The notes beneath the pieces were generated by a model. It did not search any database and was not told where the DNA came from. It saw nothing but the letters and a program-made list of their open reading frames with translations. Below are positions 18,319-27,613 of a stretch of 64,000 nt of DNA, in pieces. The first letter of the stretch is position 1. Each line of letters starts with the position of its first letter. The position numbers and the translations under genes were made by a program. The stretch is from Chlorogloeopsis fritschii (GTDB lineage Bacteria > Cyanobacteriota > Cyanobacteriia > Cyanobacteriales > Nostocaceae): assembly GCF_043099315.1 (NCBI RefSeq), contig NZ_CP170746.1; one strand, written 5' to 3'.

Positions 18319-19479
18319 GTGACTGAACTGTTTCACCCTTTAGTGTCTCTAAAACAAGGTCACTGGTTCAAGCTAATTTGCGGAGCCAGCTTCCAGCACC
18401 TACCCGCAGTCAGAAGTTTAACATTAGCCTACACATTGGCTGGCGCTGACTGTATAGATGTTGCTGCTGACCCAGCTGTAATTGCTGCTGCTCAATCAGC
18501 TCTACAAGTTGCTGCCAACCTTGCTCAACAAGCCCAAAAGCGAGGCTTTGGCAAAAGAGGAAAATTGCCATTTTTGATGGTTAGCCTCAATGATGGTGAA
18601 GATCCCCATTTTCGCAAAGCAGAATTTGATTCTATAAAGTGTCCTCCAGACTGTCAGCGACCTTGCGAAAAAATTTGTCCAGCACAGGCGATCGCATTTA
18701 GTGGTGTAAAAAATGGCTTCTCAGGAGTCATTACCGAAAAATGTTACGGTTGTGGTCGTTGCATATCAGCCTGTCCATATGAGATAATTTATACATTATC
18801 TCATGTTTCAACACCAGGGGCGATCGCGCCATCAATTCTGTCATCTGGGATAGATGCTGTAGAAATTCACACTAAAGTAGGTCGTTTAACGGAATTTCGG
18901 CGATTGTGGCAAGCGATTTTACCATGGGTTGAGCGGTTAAAGCTAGTATCGATTAGTTGTCCCGATGGCGAAGGTATGATTGATTACCTTCATGCTCTTT
19001 ACGATGAGATTGCCCCACTCAAGAGTGCCTTAATTTGGCAAACTGATGGTCGTCCGATGAGTGGTGATATTGGCGATGGTACTACTCTAGCCGCTGTGAA
19101 ATTAGGGCAAAAAGTTTTGGCAGCAAAATTACCGGGATACGTGCAGTTAGCAGGTGGCACCAACAGCTATACTGTCCCCAAGTTAAAGTCAATGGGGCTG
19201 CTTAGGGGAGCAGGGGTGCGGGGGAGCAGGGGTGCAAAGGGGAAAGAAGAATTGTTCTCCCCACCCCCTCAGCTCCTCAACTCCTCAGCCTCTATTTCTG
19301 GAGTTGCTTACGGAAGCTACGCCCGCGTATTGCTGTCACCAATTATCGAGCAGTTAGAAGCCAGGGAGGTGAATGGCATCGGTGTCAAACCAACTGTCCG
19401 CCTAGAAGAAGAACCAGAATTGCTCTGGCAGGCTGTAGAGCTTGCCCATTCTCTCGTTTCCCAGCTCAAGTCACACTAA
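18319..19479 (+). CDS. ldpA: LdpA, iron-sulfur protein of light-dependent circadian input
   Basis: LdpA carries Fe-S clusters and couples redox state to the period of the cyanobacterial clock. The N terminus (WFKLICGASFQHLP, then LAGADCIDVAADPAV) is diagnostic. Cluster ligands are visible as CPPDCQRPCEKICPA and CYGCGRCISACPYEI. The start is GTG at 18319. The protein (386 residues) is longer than usual because residues about 293-328 are a repeat-encoded insert (see 19197-19302), after which the conserved ISGVAYGSYARVLLSP resumes. The R3H ATPase gene begins 49 bases downstream on the same strand, so co-transcription is likely. Confidence 0.95.
   Translation: MTELFHPLVSLKQGHWFKLICGASFQHLPAVRSLTLAYTLAGADCIDVAADPAVIAAAQSALQVAANLAQQAQKRGFGKRGKLPFLMVSLNDGEDPHFRKAEFDSIKCPPDCQRPCEKICPAQAIAFSGVKNGFSGVITEKCYGCGRCISACPYEIIYTLSHVSTPGAIAPSILSSGIDAVEIHTKVGRLTEFRRLWQAILPWVERLKLVSISCPDGEGMIDYLHALYDEIAPLKSALIWQTDGRPMSGDIGDGTTLAAVKLGQKVLAAKLPGYVQLAGGTNSYTVPKLKSMGLLRGAGVRGSRGAKGKEELFSPPPQLLNSSASISGVAYGSYARVLLSPIIEQLEAREVNGIGVKPTVRLEEEPELLWQAVELAHSLVSQLKSH
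19197..19302 (+). repeat. In-frame low-complexity repeat insertion in ldpA
   Basis: G-rich heptamer-like units (GGGGAGCAGGGGTGC twice) are followed by a C-rich part (CCCCACCCCCTCAGC, CTCCTCAACTCCTCAGC), giving arms that could fold back on each other. It adds about 35 codons without a stop or frame change between two conserved LdpA segments. The base composition differs sharply from the rest of ldpA. Confidence 0.8.
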
Positions 19480-19528
19480 GAGCGAAGTGCAAACATTCGC
19501 TATCTCTAAAAACGTCACCATAGGAAGC

Positions 19529-21262
19529 ATGACGATTACAGACGATCTCCAAAAGTTGTTAGATATTTTGCCCCAAGACCTGCGGCAAATACTAGAGAAG
19601 CATTCCCAACGAGATAGTTTAGTTGAAGTGGTCTTGGATCTGGGCCGTCGCCCAGAGGCTCGCTTCCCCCATCAAGCTGAATATTTGAGCGACAAGCCCG
19701 TCACTCAAGAACAAATCGATGACTGCATTCAGCGAGTGGGAACCTTTGGCGGAGATAATCGAGCAGGAATAGAGCAAACTCTGCATAGAATCAGCGCTAT
19801 CCGTAACCGCAATGGTAAGATTATCGGCTTAACCTGTCGTGTCGGTCGGGCAGTTTTCGGAACTATTGGCATGATCCGCGATTTAGTGGAAACAGGTAGA
19901 TCGATTCTCATGCTGGGACGCCCAGGTGTGGGCAAAACCACAGCTTTAAGGGAGATTGCCCGTGTTTTAGCGGATGAGTTGAACAAGCGAGTAGTAATTA
20001 TTGACACCTCTAACGAAATCGCTGGTGATGGCGATGTTCCTCACCCGGCAATTGGTAAGTCAAGACGAATGCAAGTGGCTCATCCGGAGTTGCAACATCA
20101 AGTAATGATTGAGGCAGTGGAAAACCATATGCCAGAAGTAATCGTCATTGATGAGATTGGCACAGAATTAGAAGCATTGGCAGCTCGTACCATTGCTGAA
20201 CGTGGTGTACAGCTGGTAGGTACTGCTCACGGCAATCAAATTGAAAACCTGATCAAAAACCCTACTCTCTCCGATCTAGTTGGTGGAATTCAAGCTGTGA
20301 CACTGGGAGACGAAGAAGCCAGACGGCGAGGCAGTCAAAAAACAGTTTTGGAGCGCAAAGCACCTCCCACTTTTGAAATTGCCGTGGAAATGATGGAACG
20401 GCAACGCTGGGTAGTGCATGAAAGTGTTGCCGACACTGTTGATAGTCTGTTAAGAGGACGTCAGCCAACTCCACAGGTAAGAACCGTAGATGAAAATGGC
20501 AAAGTTAACATCACACGTCAGCTTACTGCCATCAACGGTCGCTCTCACTCCCTTGGTGCTGAAGAATCGGTCGTACCCGCACGGCAGGCTAACGGTTGGC
20601 GTGCCTCTGGACAAATGGTGCCTTTGCCACCAGTAACACCAGAGCGAGAAAAGCTGTCAGGGCGAAGCGAGTTTGATCGCTTGCTAAATGAGTCTCTCGA
20701 TTATACTGATAGCTTTGATTTCGCTGATACCAGACACTCTGGGCCAAATGGCGAAGATTTGCCATTGCACGTTTACCCCTATGGTGTTAGTCGCTCTCAA
20801 TTAGAGCAGGTTATTCAGGTATTAAATTTACCAGTGGTATTGACAAAAGACATTGATAGTGCTGATGCAATCTTGGCATTGCGATCGCACGTCAAAAACC
20901 ACGCCAAATTGCGGCAAATGGCTAGAGCCAGACAAGTGCCGATTCATATGATCAAATCCAGCACAATTCCGCAAATTACCCGTGGCTTGCGGCGATTGCT
21001 GAATATCGACGAGCCGGAAATTACCGACGATCGTGAACTGCAACTATTCCTTCACAGTGCCAGCGATGATGAGATTGACGCCCTAGAAGAAGCTAGATTG
21101 GCAGTTGAAAATATCGTCATTCCCAAAGGACAACCTGTGGAATTACTGCCGCGATCGCCCCAAGTGCGGAAAATGCAGCACGAGTTAGTCGAACATTATC
21201 GCCTGAAGTCTCATAGCTTTGGGGAAGAACCAAATCGGCGCTTGCGCATTTATCCGGCGTGA
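19529..21262 (+). CDS. Ycf45-like AAA ATPase with C-terminal R3H domain
   Basis: A predicted single-stranded nucleic-acid-binding ATPase of the Ycf45/SpoIIIAA-like group, conserved in cyanobacteria and some algal plastids; exact function unknown. Seen: an N-terminal helical region, the P-loop LMLGRPGVGKTTALREIAR, Walker B VIVIDEIGTELEA, GTAHGNQ sensor, and the C-terminal R3H-like segment EEARLAVENIVIPKG followed by QHELVEHYRLKSHSFGEEP. The ATG at 19529 has AGGAAG directly upstream; an ORF opening at 19442 overlaps ldpA and lacks conservation. A strong terminator at 21336 closes the ldpA-ATPase unit. Confidence 0.92.
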   Translation: MTITDDLQKLLDILPQDLRQILEKHSQRDSLVEVVLDLGRRPEARFPHQAEYLSDKPVTQEQIDDCIQRVGTFGGDNRAGIEQTLHRISAIRNRNGKIIGLTCRVGRAVFGTIGMIRDLVETGRSILMLGRPGVGKTTALREIARVLADELNKRVVIIDTSNEIAGDGDVPHPAIGKSRRMQVAHPELQHQVMIEAVENHMPEVIVIDEIGTELEALAARTIAERGVQLVGTAHGNQIENLIKNPTLSDLVGGIQAVTLGDEEARRRGSQKTVLERKAPPTFEIAVEMMERQRWVVHESVADTVDSLLRGRQPTPQVRTVDENGKVNITRQLTAINGRSHSLGAEESVVPARQANGWRASGQMVPLPPVTPEREKLSGRSEFDRLLNESLDYTDSFDFADTRHSGPNGEDLPLHVYPYGVSRSQLEQVIQVLNLPVVLTKDIDSADAILALRSHVKNHAKLRQMARARQVPIHMIKSSTIPQITRGLRRLLNIDEPEITDDRELQLFLHSASDDEIDALEEARLAVENIVIPKGQPVELLPRSPQVRKMQHELVEHYRLKSHSFGEEPNRRLRIYPA

Positions 21263-21335
21263 TTTTACTAAATTAGGGGTACAACGGTGTACGAGTTATA
21301 CCCCTAAACCCCAACGCTCCTTTCAAAACAAAAAT

Positions 21336-21372
21336 CGAGTGGATAGTTGTGACACAAATCCACCCGTTTTTT
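21336..21372 (+). terminator. Rho-independent terminator after the R3H ATPase gene
   Basis: Stem CGAGTGGAT against ATCCACCCG with one mismatch, 13-base loop, then six T. It lies 74 bases after the stop at 21262. A second hairpin just before it (TTAGGGGTA at 21273 with TACCCCTAA ending at 21307) may help. Confidence 0.8.
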
Positions 21373-21435
21373 CCGTGATCGCAATACCTGGGGAAACCCC
21401 GTAAAATTGTTTTAATTATTAGCGCCGTAACAAAA

Positions 21436-21663
21436 TTAACGTGATTCAGTTCCCTGATTGGGGCTGCCTACTACAGTATCTTCACTACCTGATTCTGGCG
21501 TAGCACTTGTTTTGGCATTCGTTTCGTCGGAGCCACTGCTAGTTCTACGAGTTTCAGAATCGATATCGGTGATATCTTCTTCTAGGGGATTTTCGTAACC
21601 ACCAGACCCAGTTTTTTCGTATTCACCAGGTTTCATGGAAGCGCTATCTTTCTGCTCAGACAT
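21436..21663 (-). CDS. Small acidic hydrophilic protein, conserved in Nostocales
   Basis: A 75-residue protein, MSEQKDSASMKPGEYEKTG and onwards, rich in Ser, Thr, Glu and Gly, probably disordered, no membrane segment. The short YEKTGSGGYENP motif resembles small Nostoc proteins I have seen only as hypothetical. The ATG at 21663 is chosen because AAGGAG lies 7 bases upstream (complement at 21671-21676). Function unknown. It is convergent with the R3H ATPase gene. Confidence 0.75.
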   Translation of the reverse strand: MSEQKDSASMKPGEYEKTGSGGYENPLEEDITDIDSETRRTSSGSDETNAKTSATPESGSEDTVVGSPNQGTESR

Positions 21664-21825
21664 ATATTTACTCCTTATCATTTACTGTTCTTGCAACAGT
21701 TTAAAAGGAGCATGGGTGCAAGTTCATCTTTCTAAAAACTGGTTATAGCAAGTTACTCCATCTGTCTGAAGGATTATTTCACACTCACCCGACTGGATAT
21801 GAAATGCTTACAACCTGAATCAGTG

Positions 21826-22161
21826 CTATAAAATTCTTTTTCCTAAAGGTACATTTCGCTCTGGCTGAATTAGCACAACTTCTCCATCTTCTAGCACCAC
21901 ACCTAAAACCAGCACTTCAGAGATAAAATCAGCGATTTGTCGGGTTGGAAAGTTAGTAACAGCCAAGATTAAGCTATCTAGTAAATCCTCTTTTTGGTAA
22001 AGTTTGGTAATTTGAGCGCTAGATTTTTTAATGCCCAAATTACCGAAATCTATCCACAGTTTGTAAGCTGATTTTCGCGCTTTGGGAAAATCTTCTACTT
22101 TGATGACTTTACCAACACGAATTTCTACTTTCTCAAAATCATCATAAGTAATAGGTGCCAT
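21826..22161 (-). CDS. CsaA-like tRNA-binding-domain protein
   Basis: A 111-residue stand-alone OB-fold tRNA-binding domain (the EMAP II/Arc1p type found in CsaA). Visible: YDDFEKVEIRVGKVIKVEDFP, RKSAYKLWIDFG, SSAQIT and the ending VVLIQPERNVPLGKRIL. CsaA has been linked to export chaperoning in Bacillus. Here the gene lies 18 bases after tatC on the same strand, consistent with an export-related operon, though that is inference. Start ATG at 22161 preceded by GAGGG. Confidence 0.9.
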   Translation of the reverse strand: MAPITYDDFEKVEIRVGKVIKVEDFPKARKSAYKLWIDFGNLGIKKSSAQITKLYQKEDLLDSLILAVTNFPTRQIADFISEVLVLGVVLEDGEVVLIQPERNVPLGKRIL

Positions 22162-22179
22162 TCCCAACCCTCAAATTAC

Positions 22180-22974
22180 TTACTTACCTACGAGCTTAAC
22201 TAAACCAATACCGCCAAAGTAAAGTCCTAAAACGGCTCCAGCGAGAAGAGTTTGAGTGAGAGGATCGACAGAAGGTGTAAGGACTGCACCTAAAATAACT
22301 GCCCCTAAAGTTACGTAACGCCAGCCAGAAAGCATTGTTTCTGAGGAGACGATTCCTAAAGCACCTAGTAAAAGCTGGATGACTGGTATTTGGAATGCTA
22401 AACCTGTGCTGAATAGTAACAGCAAGACAAATTCAAAATATTTATCAATTGACCACAACTGTTCTACAACATCTGCACCGTAGCTGATAAAGAATTTTAA
22501 AGCAGCTGGAATTAACAGGTAGTAAGCAAAAGTCAATCCTGCTGCAAATAGTACGCTCGATCCCAAAACAATCGGGGCTAACAAGCGGCGTTCTCTGCGA
22601 GTTAATCCTGGCAGAACAAATTGGATAATTTGATAGAGTACAAAAGGGCTAGCAACAAGCAAGCCACTGTAACCTGCAACTTTTAAAGAGACAAAAAAGT
22701 ATTCTCCGGGTGCGAGTTGGAGAAATTTTACTCCTTGGGCTGGTACTTCCAGCAACTGGACAATCGGCTTGACAGCGATAAAGCAACCGATAACGCCGAT
22801 CGCAACGGCGATGAGCGCATAAAAAATCCGCTGCCGTAACTCCTCTAGGTGTTCAAAAAGGCTCATTTCGACCTCACCAGGTAACTCATCTAGAGGATTG
22901 CTTTCTGGTTGGTCGTATTTTTCGGGGTCAAGATCGGGAACTGTTGCAGTGTCTACTTCTTGTGAAGGCGTCAT
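22180..22974 (-). CDS. tatC: Sec-independent protein translocase subunit TatC
   Basis: TatC is the six-helix membrane receptor for twin-arginine signal peptides, moving folded proteins across plasma and thylakoid membranes. Seen: the acidic cytoplasmic N terminus, then MSLFEHLEELRQRIFYAL, the first helix, the FVLYQIIQFVLPGLTRRERR loop with its conserved Glu/Arg region, FAYYLLIPAAL, the FEFVLLLLFSTGLAFQIPV segment, and SVDPLTQTLLAGAVLGLYF. Length 264 residues is usual. The CsaA-like gene follows after 18 bases. No tatA or tatB is in the window. Confidence 0.97.
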   Translation of the reverse strand: MTPSQEVDTATVPDLDPEKYDQPESNPLDELPGEVEMSLFEHLEELRQRIFYALIAVAIGVIGCFIAVKPIVQLLEVPAQGVKFLQLAPGEYFFVSLKVAGYSGLLVASPFVLYQIIQFVLPGLTRRERRLLAPIVLGSSVLFAAGLTFAYYLLIPAALKFFISYGADVVEQLWSIDKYFEFVLLLLFSTGLAFQIPVIQLLLGALGIVSSETMLSGWRYVTLGAVILGAVLTPSVDPLTQTLLAGAVLGLYFGGIGLVKLVGK

Positions 22975-23086
22975 GAGTCAACTAGCGAGCATCATTTGTT
23001 AACTATTTTATCTAGGCAAGTAGCTACCAGAAATTTTTCAGTCCGTTAAAACTAACAGCACAATTCTCAATTAGTACCCTAGCCTA

Positions 23087-23106
23087 CCAAGAAATAAATT
23101 TCTTGG
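23087..23106. terminator. Symmetric hairpin between flavin monooxygenase and tatC genes
   Basis: Perfect 8-bp stem CCAAGAAA/TTTCTTGG with a TAAA loop. It lies downstream of the monooxygenase stop and upstream of tatC, both on the minus strand, so it may be a weak terminator; no strong T-run follows on either strand. Confidence 0.4.
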
Positions 23107-23210
23107 CTTATAGTTCAAGTCCACTCAAGTGGACTGCGATCGCTAATATCAAGTAAAATCTCGTCCTATAAAGAGCATCCACAAGGCGTTTTAGGGGTGA
23201 GGTGCAAGAT

Positions 23211-24410
23211 TTATACAGTTAACTGTACCTGTGTCACCCCTTGCCGCAACTCGCGCTGTCGTCTCAGCCAAGACAATCGTACAGGCTTACGGATTAAGGG
23301 AGCTAGCTGGCGTGCAGCCCATCGCACAATTGCGCTTTTATTCAATAGTTGAGCTTGAGCCGCTTCTTCGCTTTGAAGTTGCTGTGCTCTAATAATTTCT
23401 GGCTCTCGTTCAGCTTGAATCTGTGGCAACGCCTCATCAATTGCCGCGTGTTCCGATTCCTCACGCAATATGGGAACTAGATGATTTGCTGCAACAATCA
23501 CATCTCGCAAAGCCATATTGATGCCTTGAGCGCGGATTGGTGACATGGGATGAGCAGCATCGCCTAGAAGCAGTAATCCTGGTGCATACCAGTGCGGGCA
23601 GCGCCCAACCACAACGGATAATAAAACTGGTCGCTCAATGGTTTGGGCGTTTTGTCGGAAATGTTCTGCTAACCATGGAGGTGAGGCTTCGGCAAGCGTT
23701 TCAGACCAATTGACTTGTTTCCAGTCTATAGAATCATCTTCATGAAGTGCCCAACCCAGTTGAAGATTTCCCTCTGAAGAACGAAACAACCCAAATCCGT
23801 GTCGACCATGCAATATAGAATAAAAGACATTTTCCGTCTCAAAACGCGGACTATCCGCCAATTTAAACCAAAGAATGTCAAAACTGTGAGACTGATGTTC
23901 TATGGGCAAGTTTGCTCGCTGCCGAACAATGGAATTACGACCATCTGCCCCTACGATGAGATCGGTGTCTAAAGAGCGTTCATCGCCTAGTTTCACGCCA
24001 CAAACTCGTCGATCGCTCCACAGTAAATCCTGCACGGTGACGCCCTGTAAAAACTCAAAATGGGGATAACTACTTGCCTCTTCAATTAATGCTTCGAGCA
24101 GGGCTGGCTGAGAAACGAGAGTGCATGGTTTACCACCAGGTTCGATTGGCTCATCAACTCGAAATAGCGATCGCTTGTCGATGATAAATTCCCAGGCATC
24201 TAAGGGACGATGGGGGATGCGTTCTACCACAGACAATAGTCCCATCTGCTCAAGAGCATCCAGCCCGCTGGGCATCAGTCCTTCACCGCGAAAAACTCGA
24301 CGGAAGCTACGGGATGATTCAATTAGTTTAACTGAAATACCGCGTTGCACGAGGAGGAGTGCAAGTGCTGCACCAGTCGGCCCAGCCCCAACAATAACAA
24401 CCTGAGTCAT
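23211..24410 (-). CDS. FAD-dependent aromatic-ring monooxygenase family protein
   Basis: A class A flavin monooxygenase (PHBH fold). The dinucleotide motif VVIVGAGPTGAALALLL is at the start; the middle DG motif is LIVGADGRNSIVR; the GD motif is LLLLGDAAHPMSPIRAQG followed by INMALRD. Substrate unknown; relatives hydroxylate aromatics or act in secondary metabolism. I chose ATG 24410 (MTQVVIVGAG) with AAGAG upstream; an earlier in-frame start at 24452 adds 14 unconserved residues. Monocistronic by spacing. Confidence 0.9.
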   Translation of the reverse strand: MTQVVIVGAGPTGAALALLLVQRGISVKLIESSRSFRRVFRGEGLMPSGLDALEQMGLLSVVERIPHRPLDAWEFIIDKRSLFRVDEPIEPGGKPCTLVSQPALLEALIEEASSYPHFEFLQGVTVQDLLWSDRRVCGVKLGDERSLDTDLIVGADGRNSIVRQRANLPIEHQSHSFDILWFKLADSPRFETENVFYSILHGRHGFGLFRSSEGNLQLGWALHEDDSIDWKQVNWSETLAEASPPWLAEHFRQNAQTIERPVLLSVVVGRCPHWYAPGLLLLGDAAHPMSPIRAQGINMALRDVIVAANHLVPILREESEHAAIDEALPQIQAEREPEIIRAQQLQSEEAAQAQLLNKSAIVRWAARQLAPLIRKPVRLSWLRRQRELRQGVTQVQLTV

Positions 24411-24490
24411 TACTCTTTTTAGGTAATTTATCAAGAACTCAGAATAGGGCAATAAAATTTTGGATTGGAATTTTCCAAAATCTAAAATTC

Positions 24491-24525
24491 CTAGTCCCTA
24501 GTCCCTAGCCCCTAGTTCCTAGTTT
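24491..24525. repeat. Heptameric repeat array (CTAGTCC type)
   Basis: Five 7-base units, CTAGTCC, CTAGTCC, CTAGCCC, CTAGTTC, CTAGTTT, directly at the 3' end of the transglycosylase gene. Related to the array at 10417. Confidence 0.85.
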
Positions 24526-26716
24526 ACTGCTGTGGTAATTGTGGGTGTTTGGCTGAGTATTGACCTACTATACGGGATATTTCGGGGTTGTAGAGTCGCA
24601 AATAATTCCAGTAATTTCCAAAAACTTGGCGCACATAGTTCCTAGTTTCGTTAAAGGGTATATTTTCTACAAATTCGTCTGTATCTTCTTTAGGTAAAGT
24701 TTGTAACCACTTAGCGACATTACCAGGCCCGGCATTGTAACTAGCGATTGCGAGTAGTGAGTTATTACCATACTGTTGATGGGTGTGATCCAAATACCAA
24801 GTACCTAGCATGATGTTATCGTTGGGATTTTCAAGGTCGAAGTTTTTGCTATTTTCCTTGAGTTGAGGAGCAATCCATTTGGCTGTACTCGGCAATACCT
24901 GCATTAAGCCGGTGGCATTGGCAACAGATTTGATTTTTGGCTCAAACCTCGATTCTTGACGAATTAAGGCTGTTACCAGTAAGGGATTGAGCTGGCGTTT
25001 TTGCGACCAATATTCAATTTCTTTGAGATAGGGAAAGGGATAACGAGCTTGCCAGTAGATAACCTGTTTGCTTAAAGCTTCGTACTCAGCTTGTTCTTCT
25101 GGTTTTTCTCGGTCTTCCAATTTAGAAATTTTGTCAATACCGATGATGTTTTCTCCCTTTGCCAATCGCATTAAACCTTCGGTGAATTGCTCTGCTACCG
25201 TAGGCTGCATTTTGTTTTGAAATTCGGTTTGCCATTGCAACCACGCGTCACGGTCTTGAGCTAGCAGATATAATTCTTTAAAAGTTTCAGAACCTGCTGT
25301 AGGAACAGGGCGCACGAGGGGGACTACTTCTGGTTGTAATTGACGCAGGTTGTTAAAATTGCCGACATTCAGCCCCAAAGTGACAGCCGATCGCCAGGCA
25401 TAGTAAGAGTAGGGAAACTCGCTAATTACATACTCATAAGCTTGTTTCGCTTCCTGCACTTTCCCCGCTTTCATTGCCCATTTACCAAGCCAAAAGCCTG
25501 CTCTGGGAGCCAAAATACTGTCGGGATTGTTGATGGGAATTGGTTGTGCCCATTGCCACGCGGCTTGATAATCTGAGACTTTGGCTTTCTGTTGTGCCAT
25601 CTTCCAGCGATATTCTGCTGCTTCCTCAGTCTTGCCGTGCTTGCTAACTAATAATTCCAGCGCTTGATTTGCTCCTTGGGTATCGTTTTGAGCTTGCAAG
25701 ATATTGGCTTTTGCTAAGAGCGCTTCACCAGCATACTCAGGGAATTGATTGATTACCCGATCTAAATACGGCAAAGCGTTTTTACGTATTTTTGACATTT
25801 CTGCCAAACGCAGCAGTGCGGTACCAGTTTCGCTTGCCTCTGGAAAAGTATTAATCAGTTTCTGATAAGTAGCGATCGCCTGTTCTTGTTTGCCACCGAT
25901 TTGCAATCCGCGCGCTGTACGATAGAGATTAAGCGGAGTTACGACTGCTTTGGCATAGGCATTGGCAGCTTTGGTAAATTGATTGTTTTCCCAATAGCCT
26001 GTAGCAATAATTTCCCACTGCTCTGGTTTGAGAGCCGGATTTTTGACAAGTTGATCCAACACGGGAAGAATGCCTGGTTGATCGTAGGCGTGTTTTGCCA
26101 AAATCAATTTCAACTCTGGCTGATTGGGATTTTCTTGGAGTCGTTTGCGGATAATATCCCAAGTCAGAGGGTGAGAAGGAAATTCAGCGATCGCTTTATC
26201 TTGATATTCGGGAAGTGCAATCAGGTAGAAAGCTTTAGCAGCAGCTGGATGTTCGGGATAGCGTTTTACTACTGCCTGCCTTTGATCTGAAGCTTTGCCT
26301 TCTTCTCCCAAGATATCGTATGCCTGTGCTCTTTTTAGTAAAATATAGGGCGCTAATACTGGATAGTCATTTTCTAAACCTTCCATTAAAGAGAGCGCTT
26401 GTTTTGCTTCTTTGGCTTCTATTAAGTCACTTGCCAACAAATAACGAGCGCGATTCCGATCAGGTGATGGGAACCCTTTGGCTAGTTCTTCGAGTTTTGC
26501 CGCTCGTTCTTGGGGGGATTGCAGTACTAATGGGAAAACTGCTGATTTGGCTTTGGTTGCCTCTGTCAGTTGTTGTGGCTCATTTTTAAAATTTTTGAGC
26601 CATTGACCCATATATTGTCCCATTCCCGGAGCTGAAGCTACTGCTCCAGCTAAAAAGGCGCACAATCCTGCACCTACAATGAGAGATATTTGCTTTTTCT
26701 GTAGCTTCTTCAGCAT
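24524..26716 (-). CDS. Soluble lytic murein transglycosylase (Slt70-like) with TPR-rich region
   Basis: Cleaves the MurNAc-GlcNAc bond of peptidoglycan with 1,6-anhydro formation. The N terminus has a hydrophobic segment (ISLIVGAGLCAFLAGAV) that is a signal or anchor; residues about 70-480 are helical TPR-like repeats; the C-terminal SLT domain has the catalytic Glu (about residue 587) in ALIRQESRFEP, NATGLMQVLPSTAKWIA, NIMLGTWYL and IASYNAGPGNV. Length 730 is usual for cyanobacterial members. ATG start at 26716. Stands alone on the minus strand. Confidence 0.94.
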   Translation of the reverse strand: MLKKLQKKQISLIVGAGLCAFLAGAVASAPGMGQYMGQWLKNFKNEPQQLTEATKAKSAVFPLVLQSPQERAAKLEELAKGFPSPDRNRARYLLASDLIEAKEAKQALSLMEGLENDYPVLAPYILLKRAQAYDILGEEGKASDQRQAVVKRYPEHPAAAKAFYLIALPEYQDKAIAEFPSHPLTWDIIRKRLQENPNQPELKLILAKHAYDQPGILPVLDQLVKNPALKPEQWEIIATGYWENNQFTKAANAYAKAVVTPLNLYRTARGLQIGGKQEQAIATYQKLINTFPEASETGTALLRLAEMSKIRKNALPYLDRVINQFPEYAGEALLAKANILQAQNDTQGANQALELLVSKHGKTEEAAEYRWKMAQQKAKVSDYQAAWQWAQPIPINNPDSILAPRAGFWLGKWAMKAGKVQEAKQAYEYVISEFPYSYYAWRSAVTLGLNVGNFNNLRQLQPEVVPLVRPVPTAGSETFKELYLLAQDRDAWLQWQTEFQNKMQPTVAEQFTEGLMRLAKGENIIGIDKISKLEDREKPEEQAEYEALSKQVIYWQARYPFPYLKEIEYWSQKRQLNPLLVTALIRQESRFEPKIKSVANATGLMQVLPSTAKWIAPQLKENSKNFDLENPNDNIMLGTWYLDHTHQQYGNNSLLAIASYNAGPGNVAKWLQTLPKEDTDEFVENIPFNETRNYVRQVFGNYWNYLRLYNPEISRIVGQYSAKHPQLPQQ

Positions 26717-26911
26717 TGATACCCGCTGAAAATTTCACAAGAATTTCTTGACACTCTAGCACTAACTAGTGGAAGAGATAACCTATTTTGCCTTGAGATT
26801 TTGGATTATTAGTCAGAATATGCAAAATTCAAATTTATTTAGGCATTTATACTTAAAAATCTAATTGTTACTCTTGATTTGTAATTCAGCATCATCCTTA
26901 AGATATATTTG

Positions 26912-27613
26912 TTAGCTCGACGTAACTTCCAGTGCCATAGTTACTGCTTTCTGGACGTGAATTAACATAGTGTTAAATAATTTTACGATCGTATCTTGTG
27001 GACGAATTAAGAGTGGCAGTTCTGTATTACCCAAAACAATCGCTGTTGCTCCTGCCTCCTGCAAATTGTCAATAATACTCAACAGCTTTTGTCGAGAAGT
27101 TTCATGTATCTTTCCTAAGCAAAGTTCTTTATAGATGACTTGATGAACATAATTCATTGATTCAGAACTAGGAACTATTACACTGATGCCATAGGATGCA
27201 AAACGTTCCTTATAAAAATCTTGCTCCATCACGAAGCGTGTACCGAGAAGTCCTACAGAAGAAACACCTGACTCTACAATCTTTTCAGCCGTAGCATCTG
27301 CAATATGTACTAAGGGAATCCCAACATTATTTTGTACTACTGTTGCTACCTTATGCAATGTATTAGAAGCTATTAGGAAAAAATCTGCTCCTGCTTGCTC
27401 AATCTTTTGAACAACATTTGTCAGTAAAGCTGCAATATCATCCCATCTTTCCTCATGTTCAAGTTGAATGATGGGATGAAAGTTTAGGCTATACATTAAA
27501 AGTTCAGCAGAGTGTTCAACACCCAGCTTTGCTTTCACTTCCTGGTTGATCAGGCGATAGTATTCGGCAGACGATTCCCAACTAACGCCGCCAACTAACC
27601 CAATAGTTTTCAT
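26912..27613 (-). CDS. Aspartate/glutamate racemase-family protein lacking both catalytic cysteines
   Basis: A 233-residue protein of the YgeA-type racemase fold: MKTIGLVGGVSWESSAEYYRLIN, HSAELLMYSLNFH, HIADATAEKIV, GLLGTRFVMEQDFYKERF and LCLGKIHETSR are all family hallmarks. The first catalytic Cys is replaced by Ala (LIASNTLHKVA, where relatives have a C-T-N-T) and the second by Asn (LGNTELPLL, where relatives have G-C-T-E). I checked both codons (GCT and AAT). A cofactor-free two-base racemase is therefore unlikely; it may bind amino acids or catalyse another reaction. The ATG overlaps the stop of the UbiH-like gene by four bases, so the two are coupled. Confidence 0.88.
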   Translation of the reverse strand: MKTIGLVGGVSWESSAEYYRLINQEVKAKLGVEHSAELLMYSLNFHPIIQLEHEERWDDIAALLTNVVQKIEQAGADFFLIASNTLHKVATVVQNNVGIPLVHIADATAEKIVESGVSSVGLLGTRFVMEQDFYKERFASYGISVIVPSSESMNYVHQVIYKELCLGKIHETSRQKLLSIIDNLQEAGATAIVLGNTELPLLIRPQDTIVKLFNTMLIHVQKAVTMALEVTSS

